DNA from: Prevotella sp. UBA4268
GTDB taxonomy: Bacteria > Bacteroidota > Bacteroidia > Bacteroidales > Bacteroidaceae
Direction of reading: 5' to 3'
Length of the DNA: 14,311 nucleotides
Assembly (NCBI GenBank): GCA_002395135.1
Contig: DGWC01000020.1
Location: 1,508 to 15,818 of the forward strand
Under the pieces are notes generated by a model. It worked only from the letters and a program-made list of their open reading frames with translations, did not search any database and was not told the DNA's origin. The position numbers were made by a program, and so were the translations under genes. This document shows positions 1 to 5,339 of the stretch, in pieces. Each line of letters opens with the position of its first letter. Position 1 is the stretch's first letter.

Positions 1-109
1 TTTTGAGAACCACCAAAAAGCAAGTTCGAAGTGTTAAAATCTAAAAGTGGTTGATATACAGAGGTTTAACTCTATGTATTATTCATTGTTTGTGGTTGTT
101 TAGAGGGCT

Positions 110-451
110 CTAAATACACCAACTGAACGCATATCCGCCAATCGACGTCACAGAGTTCGGTATCGTTACGCTCGTAAGACCACTACACCCCCAGAACGCA
201 TAACCACCAATCGACTTCAGCCCCGTGAAATACTGCAATTCATCAAAGGACTTAATCTCTGTATTAAATTTAAAGGCTGTGCCCAAATCTGTCACGGCGG
301 CAGCCTCTTCGTAACTGAGTTCACTGTCATGATTGGTATCCCATTTGTTAACACAAATCTCTTTTACTTCGGCATCGGCAAAAGTAATGTTGTCACACCA
401 TGCCAGCAATGGCATGATGGTTAGAACTAAAACTGTCAATATTCTTTTCAT
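110..451 (-). CDS. Short BspA-like leucine-rich repeat secreted protein, probably truncated
   Basis: A 113-residue protein starting at the ATG at 451 (a TTG two codons earlier is also in frame). Residues 1-19 are a signal peptide: Lys/Arg start, then a hydrophobic run ending near LAWC. The Cys is preceded by Trp, so a lipobox is unlikely. Residues 38-49 form an EF-hand-like calcium loop (D38, N40, D42, E44, S46, E49). Residues 72-113 are BspA-type (LRR_5) repeats with the motif AFxxCxxLxxVxIPxSVxxIG, one full unit and the start of a second, period 23 residues. Relatives usually carry many repeats and serve in surface adhesion; here the protein stops inside a repeat (SWCI then TAG), and no frame downstream continues the pattern. 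I read it as a truncated member or remnant. Export is well supported; any function is inference. It diverges from the lipoprotein gene at 761. Confidence 0.72.
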   Translation of the reverse strand: MKRILTVLVLTIMPLLAWCDNITFADAEVKEICVNKWDTNHDSELSYEEAAAVTDLGTAFKFNTEIKSFDELQYFTGLKSIGGYAFWGCSGLTSVTIPNSVTSIGGYAFSWCI

Positions 452-480
452 ATACAAAAGGACTAATAAGTAAACGGCTG

Positions 481-488
481 CAAATATA
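481..488 (-). promoter_or_regulatory. Bacteroidetes -7 box for the BspA-like gene
   Basis: Minus-strand TATATTTG matches the Bacteroidetes primary sigma -7 consensus TAnnTTTG exactly and is followed by C, as is common. It lies 30 bases upstream of the ATG at 451, giving a 5' leader of roughly 20-25 bases. No convincing -33 TTTG is seen at the expected spacing. Confidence 0.5.
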
Positions 489-651
489 CAAAAAGCAGTT
501 GAAAAGAAAGAACAGTTTACTCTATTATTTTACACAAATGGTAATATTTGACTTTATTATTCCGCACAGCAATTCAAATAACGTGGATTCGCCAAACTCA
601 CGTCCATGGGATTCAGCCAAAAAGGATAAATGCATTTTTTTTATTCTTTGT

Positions 652-682
652 GTTGGTATGTCCGAAAAAAAACGTACCTTTG
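652..682 (+). promoter_or_regulatory. Predicted promoter of the thioredoxin-fold lipoprotein gene
   Basis: TACCTTTG at 675-682 is a perfect TAnnTTTG -7 box followed by C. GTTG at 652-655, 19 bases upstream, is a three-of-four match to the -33 TTTG. The start codon at 761 lies 78 bases downstream, implying a leader of about 70 bases. Confidence 0.55.
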
Positions 683-760
683 CCGCATTATTCAACAAGT
701 ATGCTCGCAGCATAACTTGGGCATGACAAACAAGAAAGAAACAAAAAAACTGATATAAGC

Positions 761-1915
761 ATGAAAAGATTGATAGTAAAGGCAGCCGCCCTGGCCCTGA
801 TAACCGTGGCATTCGGCTCCTGCTCGAAAGAGAAATTCCACATCACGGGAACCATCAGCAACGCCAAAGACTCCGTGTTGTATCTGGAGAACCTCAGTCT
901 GGACGGTCCTGTGGCCAAGGACTCTGTGAAGTTGGACGAGACGGGGCGCTTTGCATTTGCCGACAACCGCGCCGAGGCTCCCGAGTTCTACCGTCTGCGC
1001 ATAGCCAACCAGATTATCAACATCAGCGTGGACTCAACGGAAACCATCAACGTGGAGGCTTCGTATCCGGGCATGGCAACCAACTATAAGGTGGAAGGCA
1101 GCAAGAACTGCGAAGTGATCAAGGAACTGGCACTGAAGCAGATTGACCTGCAGAACCGCGCCATCGCCATCCAGCAGAACAACTCGCTGAGTTACGAGGC
1201 TGCCGGTGACAGCATCATGAAGATGGTGGAGGCCTATAAGAACGAAATCAAGCGCAACTATATCTTCAAAGAGCCGATGAAGGCCTATGCCTATTTCGCC
1301 TTGTTCCAGACGCTGGGCAACAGTTTGATATTCAACCCCCGCGAGGTAAAGGACGACGTGAAGGTGTTTGCTGCCGTGGCCACCAGTTGGGACACTTACT
1401 ATCCCAATGCGCTGCGCGGCAAGAATCTGCACAACATTGCCATCGAGGGCATGAAGCAGATACGCATCGTGGAGAACCGGCAGAACCAGGTGATTGATGC
1501 CAGCAAGGTGAACGTGACGAACATCATCGACATCAACCTGCTCGACAACAAGGGCGTGATGAGGAATCTGACCGACCTGAAGGGGAAAGTGGTGCTGCTC
1601 GACTTCCATGTCTTTGCCACCAAAGAGTCGCCTGCCCGCATCATGAAATTGCGCGATATATATAATAAGTATCACGCGCAAGGATTGGAAATCTATCAGG
1701 TGTCGCTCGATCCCGACGAGCATTTCTGGAAGCAGCAGACAGCCGCCCTGCCGTGGGTGTGCGTGCGCGATGCGCGAGGCTTAGAGTCGTCGCTGCTGGT
1801 GAGTTACAACATCCAGGGCATTCCCACCTTCTTCCTGCTCGACCGCACCAACACGCTCTACAAGCGCGATGCGCAGATGAAAGACCTGGAGGCAGAAATC
1901 AAGAGTCTGCTATAG
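761..1915 (+). CDS. DUF4369/thioredoxin-fold lipoprotein lacking the CxxC active site
   Basis: A 384-residue envelope protein. The N-terminus has two basic residues, a hydrophobic stretch and FGSC, giving a likely lipidated Cys21. Residues about 25-120 resemble the DUF4369 beta domain (FHITGTISNA start, then VYLENL-like strands) that precedes thioredoxin domains in many Bacteroidetes lipoproteins. Residues about 250-384 form a TlpA/AhpC-type thioredoxin fold: LKGKVVLLDF strand, LRDIYNKY helix, and cis-proline motif GIPTFFLLD (Pro355). Where family members have WCxxC the sequence is DFHVFATKESPAR (from residue 281), with Thr287 and Ser290 at the cysteine positions. It therefore cannot act as a thiol-disulfide oxidoreductase by the usual mechanism; a binding or structural role is inference. 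Monocistronic: its own promoter upstream and a terminator downstream. Confidence 0.82.
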   Translation: MKRLIVKAAALALITVAFGSCSKEKFHITGTISNAKDSVLYLENLSLDGPVAKDSVKLDETGRFAFADNRAEAPEFYRLRIANQIINISVDSTETINVEASYPGMATNYKVEGSKNCEVIKELALKQIDLQNRAIAIQQNNSLSYEAAGDSIMKMVEAYKNEIKRNYIFKEPMKAYAYFALFQTLGNSLIFNPREVKDDVKVFAAVATSWDTYYPNALRGKNLHNIAIEGMKQIRIVENRQNQVIDASKVNVTNIIDINLLDNKGVMRNLTDLKGKVVLLDFHVFATKESPARIMKLRDIYNKYHAQGLEIYQVSLDPDEHFWKQQTAALPWVCVRDARGLESSLLVSYNIQGIPTFFLLDRTNTLYKRDAQMKDLEAEIKSLL

Positions 1916-1966
1916 GTAATCTTTCTGCCGCAACCGACAAAGATATCTTTTCAAAGACACAACAAA

Positions 1967-1999
1967 CCCCGAAAGTGTATTCCAACTTCCGGGGTTTTT
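1967..1999. terminator. Bidirectional intrinsic terminator between convergent genes
   Basis: Stem CCCCGAAAGT (1967-1976) pairs with ACTTCCGGGG (1985-1994) with one A-C mismatch, 8-base loop, followed by five T. The upstream AAA can extend the stem into the T-run. It serves the lipoprotein gene on plus; on minus it lies just past the stop of the esterase gene and could serve that too, with a weaker T-tract (TTTGTTG). Confidence 0.8.
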
Positions 2000-2041
2000 C
2001 TTCACTTCACTAAAACTTTACAATTAGTTATACTTTCCTGA

Positions 2042-2875
2042 TTAGAAACTCTTGAGCCACGCCTTCAGTTCGAGCACCATCTCGATGTGATAGCGGAACG
2101 CGCTGCGGAATCCCCATCCATGGCCTCCCGAGGGATAGACATGAAGCGAGGCCGGCACATCGTGGCGGTATAGTTCCACATAATAGTTCACGCCATTGGC
2201 GGGCAGCACGCTGTGGTCGTCGTCGCTGAGGGCTATCCAGGCACGTGGCGTTACGCGCGTCACCTGCAAGTCGTTACTATATTCCCGCTCATCCTTCTTC
2301 TTGGGATCCTCGCCGAGGAAATTGGTGCGCGAGCCCTTGTGGGTAATATCGGGCATCATGGTGATGACAGGATAGAAGAGGATTTGGAAATTGGGCTTTG
2401 CGTTTTTCTCTGAATGGGTGGCGATGGTAGATGCCAGATGTCCTCCGGCCGAAGAACCCATGATACCGATGTCGTTGGGGTTGATGTTCCATTGGGCGGC
2501 ATTGCGGCGCACCATCTTAATGGCCTCTTCAGCATCAGAGACAGGCACCTTGTGGTTGCCGTGGGGCATACGGTATTTCAACACGATGGCTGCCACGCCT
2601 TCCTGATTGAAGAACATGGCCCATTCGTGGCCTTCATGGTCCATGGCCAGATGCTGATAGCCGCCGCCGGGGCATATCACCACGGCCCGGCCGGTTGCCA
2701 TTTTCTTCTCGGGCAGATACACCCACACCTTTGCCGTGTCTTGCTCGTCACCGTTGTTATTGGGTGCTCCTTTGGGCCAGAGGTTGAAACAAGCAGCCTT
2801 CTGCGCCATGACAGCAGCAGAAACAACAGCCATAACTGCTAACAGAAATAGTCTTTGCGGTCTCATATAGTTCAT
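2042..2875 (-). CDS. Secreted alpha/beta-hydrolase esterase
   Basis: A 277-residue protein of the BD-FAE / Abhydrolase_3 type, widespread in Bacteroidetes glycan-degradation loci as acetyl- or feruloyl-type esterases. Signal peptide: basic start, hydrophobic core, likely cleavage after AVMA near residue 24. The oxyanion-hole strand is VVICPGGGY (residues 65-73), the nucleophile elbow is GSSAG with Ser142, an acid sits in SDDD (217-220), and the catalytic His is H252 in SGGHGWG. The triad looks complete and the length is normal. An alternative start at 2866 (fourth codon) gives a more typical signal peptide and cannot be excluded. It lies head-to-head with a second secreted esterase (96-base gap with overlapping promoters), suggesting related roles in deacylating polysaccharide or oligosaccharide. 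The actual substrate is not readable from sequence. Confidence 0.85.
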   Translation of the reverse strand: MNYMRPQRLFLLAVMAVVSAAVMAQKAACFNLWPKGAPNNNGDEQDTAKVWVYLPEKKMATGRAVVICPGGGYQHLAMDHEGHEWAMFFNQEGVAAIVLKYRMPHGNHKVPVSDAEEAIKMVRRNAAQWNINPNDIGIMGSSAGGHLASTIATHSEKNAKPNFQILFYPVITMMPDITHKGSRTNFLGEDPKKKDEREYSNDLQVTRVTPRAWIALSDDDHSVLPANGVNYYVELYRHDVPASLHVYPSGGHGWGFRSAFRYHIEMVLELKAWLKSF

Positions 2876-2910
2876 TTAAAACATTATTTTTTCTATAAAT
2901 GCTGAAATCA

Positions 2911-2942
2911 TTTGCAAAGATAGCATTTTTTTTGTAATATTG
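2911..2942 (+). promoter_or_regulatory. Possible promoter for the SGNH esterase gene
   Basis: TTTG at 2911-2914, 20 bases of spacer, then TAATATTG at 2935-2942 (one mismatch to TAnnTTTG). The start codon at 2972 would give a leader of about 23 bases. Its -33 element directly abuts the -7 box of the divergent gene in the palindrome TTTGCAAA (2911-2918). Confidence 0.4.
2915..2922 (-). promoter_or_regulatory. -7 box for the alpha/beta-hydrolase gene
   Basis: Minus-strand TATCTTTG is a perfect TAnnTTTG box followed by C, about 40 bases before the start codon at 2875. The -33 position is poor (ACTG at 20 bases spacing), so help from an activator is possible. Confidence 0.5.
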
Positions 2943-2971
2943 CAGTCTGTTTTTAAAACTTATCGCGAAAT

Positions 2972-4420
2972 ATGAAAAAGATTTTATGGATGCTCGCGCT
3001 GGCACTCCTCTCAGTGAGCGCACAGGCAAAGGTAAGGTTGCCGCATATTCTGGGCGACCGAATGATACTGCAACAGAACACGGAGGCACGCCTCTGGGGA
3101 TGGGCAAAGGCTGGTAAGACCGTGAAGGTGACCACCTCGTGGAACGATGCCGTCTACACCGCCAAGGCCTGCAAAGATGGCAAGTGGATGGTGAAGGTGA
3201 CCACTCCCGCAGCCAGTTATCAGCCGCTGAGCATCACTTTCGACGACGGCGACCTGCTGACGCTGAACGATGTCCTCGCCGGAGAGGTGTGGGTGTGCGC
3301 CGGACAGAGCAACATGGAAATGCCCGTGAAAGGTTTCGGCAACTGTCCCGTGGAGGGCTACAACCAGGAAGTGGTGGAGGCCAATGGTTATAAAGGCATC
3401 CATTTCGTGAAGATACCCAGCATCATGCGCATGACACCGCAGGAAGATGCCGACTGCGAATGGAAGACGGTAAGCCCGAAAACCGTGGGCGATGCCTCGG
3501 CCACCGGCTATTTCTTTGCACAGGTGGTGAACAAGGCACTCGACATTCCTGTGGGACTGATCATGGCCAACAAGGGCGGTTCGCGCGTGGAGAGTTGGTT
3601 CACCAAGGAGAATCTGGAGAAATACACCAAGGAACCCACCGACACGATGGGCATTGTGAACTTCAAACCGGAATACGACTACCACCGCGCACTGGTGTGG
3701 GGCAACGGAACGTTCAACCCCATACTGAACTATACGGTGAAAGGCATTCTCTATTATCAGGGATGCAGCAATGTGGGCGACCCGGGCAACCAGTATTCAG
3801 AGCGCATGAAGATTCTTGTTGACCAGTGGCGCGCGCAGTTCGGACTGGGCGAAATACCGTTCTACTTCGTGGAAATTGCCCCTTACCACTATGACAACGT
3901 GGATGCCGACTGGGGTGCCAGGCTCCGCGAACAGCAGTATCGCGCATCGACCATCATCCCCAACAGCGGACTGGTTTGCACCAACGACCTGGTTTATCCC
4001 TATGAAACCACCCAGATACACCCCGCACAGAAGAAACCCGTGGGTCAGCGACTGGCCTATCTGGCACTGAACAAGACCTACGGCATGGAGCAGGTGGGCT
4101 GCATGAGTCCGTCGTATAAGGACATGAAGATTGTGAACGACACGGTTCACATCCACCTGAACAACGACCTGGGTGCCATCAACCGCTTCTTGGGAATCGA
4201 GGGATTCGAACTGGCAGGCGAAGACCATGTGTTCCATCCCGCCAAGGCAGAGCACTTCTGGCAGCCGGGTGGCGGCTACTGGGACGAGACCATCCGCATC
4301 ACCTCTCCCGAAGTGAAGAAGCCCGTGGCCGTGCGCTATTGCTTCAAGAACTTCCAAATTGGCAATCTGAAGAACGCAGCAGGGCTTCCGCTCTTCCCGT
4401 TCCGCACCGACAACTGGTAA
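2972..4420 (+). CDS. Secreted sialate O-acetylesterase-family (SGNH) esterase
   Basis: A 482-residue protein of the SASA family, which removes O-acetyl groups from sialic acids or, in rumen and gut Prevotella relatives, from xylan and other plant glycans. Signal peptide: residues 1-19, cleavage after AQA. Residues about 20-100 form a beta domain opening with LPHILGDRMILQQ, typical of the family. Catalytic block I is GQSNMEMP with Ser113; the conserved GGSRVESW (202-209) and ILYYQGCSN (259-267) blocks follow. The catalytic His is His350 in QIHP; the family usually shows DIHP, so the acidic neighbour is replaced by Gln. Length is close to that of single-domain members. It diverges from another esterase and is followed 54 bases later by a NUDIX gene. 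Deacetylase role is well supported; the glycan is unknown. Confidence 0.87.
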   Translation: MKKILWMLALALLSVSAQAKVRLPHILGDRMILQQNTEARLWGWAKAGKTVKVTTSWNDAVYTAKACKDGKWMVKVTTPAASYQPLSITFDDGDLLTLNDVLAGEVWVCAGQSNMEMPVKGFGNCPVEGYNQEVVEANGYKGIHFVKIPSIMRMTPQEDADCEWKTVSPKTVGDASATGYFFAQVVNKALDIPVGLIMANKGGSRVESWFTKENLEKYTKEPTDTMGIVNFKPEYDYHRALVWGNGTFNPILNYTVKGILYYQGCSNVGDPGNQYSERMKILVDQWRAQFGLGEIPFYFVEIAPYHYDNVDADWGARLREQQYRASTIIPNSGLVCTNDLVYPYETTQIHPAQKKPVGQRLAYLALNKTYGMEQVGCMSPSYKDMKIVNDTVHIHLNNDLGAINRFLGIEGFELAGEDHVFHPAKAEHFWQPGGGYWDETIRITSPEVKKPVAVRYCFKNFQIGNLKNAAGLPLFPFRTDNW

Positions 4421-4474
4421 GCAGTGAGCACCCACAGCGGCCATAATTACACATCAAGACAAACAACGACAGCG

Positions 4475-5020
4475 ATGACAGAGAGACATCCACTGGGAAA
4501 ATTCCGTTTCTGCCCCGTTTGCGGTAGCAGCCTGTTCGAGGAAAGCAACGAAAAGAGCAAGCGATGCCGGGCATGCGGGTTTGAACTGTTCATGAATCCC
4601 TCTGCCGCCGCTGCCGCTTTCATACGCAATGCCGAGGGAGAACTGCTCGTCTGCGTGAGGCGCTGCCCGCCGGCAAAAGGCACGCTCGACCTGCCCGGCG
4701 GTTTCTCGGACATCGGCGAAACGTCGGAGCAGACCATCCGGCGCGAGATATTGGAGGAAACAGGACTGGAGGTGAGCAAAGCCACCTGCCTGTTCTCACT
4801 GCCCAACGACTACCTGTATAGCGGGCTGCACATCCCCACGCTTGACTTCTTCTACGAATGCGAGGTGGCCGACACCAGCCGTCTCGCTGCCGCCGACGAT
4901 GCCAATGCCTGCCTCTGGATGAAAACCGAAGACATCCATCCCGAACTTTTCGGTTTGGAAAGCATCCGCAAGGGCGTGGAACGCTATCTACATAAGAAGC
5001 GACACATTGCAGGCCAGTAA
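4475..5020 (+). CDS. NUDIX hydrolase with N-terminal zinc ribbon
   Basis: A 181-residue cytoplasmic protein starting at the ATG at 4475. An in-frame GTG at 4424 would add 17 residues with no family resemblance, so the ATG is preferred. Residues 13-34 form a zinc ribbon with Cys13, Cys16, Cys31, Cys34 (CPVCG...CRACG), as in NADH-pyrophosphatase-type NUDIX proteins. The NUDIX box is perfect: Gly76, Glu82, Arg90-Glu91, Glu94-Glu95, Gly97, matching GX5EX7REUXEEXGU. These enzymes hydrolyse nucleoside diphosphates linked to another group; the exact substrate is not predictable, and the protein is shorter than classic NudC. The 54-base gap after the esterase stop has no terminator, so co-transcription is plausible, although the functions seem unrelated. 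Confidence 0.85.
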   Translation: MTERHPLGKFRFCPVCGSSLFEESNEKSKRCRACGFELFMNPSAAAAAFIRNAEGELLVCVRRCPPAKGTLDLPGGFSDIGETSEQTIRREILEETGLEVSKATCLFSLPNDYLYSGLHIPTLDFFYECEVADTSRLAAADDANACLWMKTEDIHPELFGLESIRKGVERYLHKKRHIAGQ

Positions 5021-5069
5021 AGACTACTCCGACATCGTTAATCGCTCATCCTTTTGAGTAACACCTTTC

Positions 5070-5098
5070 CCTTTTCATCATAAGTGCTCATGAAAAGG
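5070..5098 (+). terminator. Possible terminator hairpin after the NUDIX gene
   Basis: CCTTTTCAT (5070-5078) and ATGAAAAGG (5090-5098) pair perfectly over 9 bp with an 11-base loop, 50 bases past the NUDIX stop. There is no T-tract after it (AGATATCC follows), so it may be a 3' end stabiliser rather than an intrinsic terminator. Confidence 0.35.
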
Positions 5099-5228
5099 AG
5101 ATATCCTTATGCAAAACTAAAAAGACATTTCTAACCAAACGATGGATGTGTTTTAGTAATCAGGACTGAAAGCACAAAAGAAGTGAAATTCTTAAAATAA
5201 CTAAAAAAATACATATATAATAAGGTGT

Positions 5229-5255
5229 ATGCAAAAGTTTTACCTACTTTTGCAT
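5229..5255. promoter_or_regulatory. Perfect 10-bp inverted repeat overlapping the topA promoter
   Basis: ATGCAAAAGT (5229-5238), 7-base spacer, ACTTTTGCAT (5246-5255): a perfect dyad. Its right arm contains all but the first base of the -7 box TACTTTTG (5245-5252). No -33 TTTG is found at 19-21 bases upstream. The shape fits an operator bound by a dimeric regulator or a transcription-dependent cruciform. The predicted start site is about 80 bases before the topA ATG. Confidence 0.5.
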
Positions 5256-5339
5256 CCCAAACTAAGAACAAGCCTCCCAGTATGCACTCTGGTTGACCAT
5301 GGGTGAAGATGAGCGGCGGAAATAAAAAACGACTGTAAT

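Larger units (their letters stand above)
458..760. other. Divergent intergenic region, 458-760
   Basis: AT-rich spacer between the BspA-like gene (minus) and the lipoprotein gene (plus). It holds the two outward promoters listed separately. Short open frames exist on both strands (for example 499-726 plus), but they have no family resemblance and carry low-complexity, AT-driven composition, so I do not call them genes. No RNA gene or repeat was recognised. Confidence 0.5.
5021..5339. other. 319-base spacer upstream of topA
   Basis: Non-coding, AT-rich. It holds a hairpin just after the NUDIX gene, three copies of a TATGCAAAA-type element (5108-5118, 5228-5238 and inverted 5246-5255), the topA -7 box, and a small open frame of eight codons in the leader (5299-5325). 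A minus-strand frame crossing the topA start (5131-5388) has no recognisable protein features and is not called. Confidence 0.55.

Noticed and set aside
56..79. Imperfect hairpin ATACAGAG...CTCTATGTAT downstream of the BspA-like gene
   Set aside because: It needs a two-base bulge, is AT-rich and has no T-run on the minus strand, so I do not call it a terminator.
99..114. Short palindrome TTTAGAG-GG-CTCTAAA over the stop of the BspA-like gene
   Set aside because: The two-base centre cannot form an RNA hairpin and 7-bp arms are easily found by chance; no T-tract follows.
499..726. Plus-strand 75-codon frame in the divergent spacer
   Set aside because: It overlaps the predicted promoter, has no family features and is AT-driven in composition.
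1034..1723. Long minus-strand open frame (229 codons) inside the lipoprotein gene
   Set aside because: It is a His/Val/Leu-rich shadow of the plus-strand gene, with no motif, and the plus-strand protein is a clear family member.
3011..3685. Long minus-strand open frame (224 codons) inside the SGNH esterase gene
   Set aside because: It is antisense to a well-supported gene with catalytic motifs; its composition is that of a reverse-frame shadow.
3797..4444. Minus-strand open frame (215 codons) over the end of the SGNH esterase gene
   Set aside because: Same reasoning: a shadow frame with no recognisable domain.
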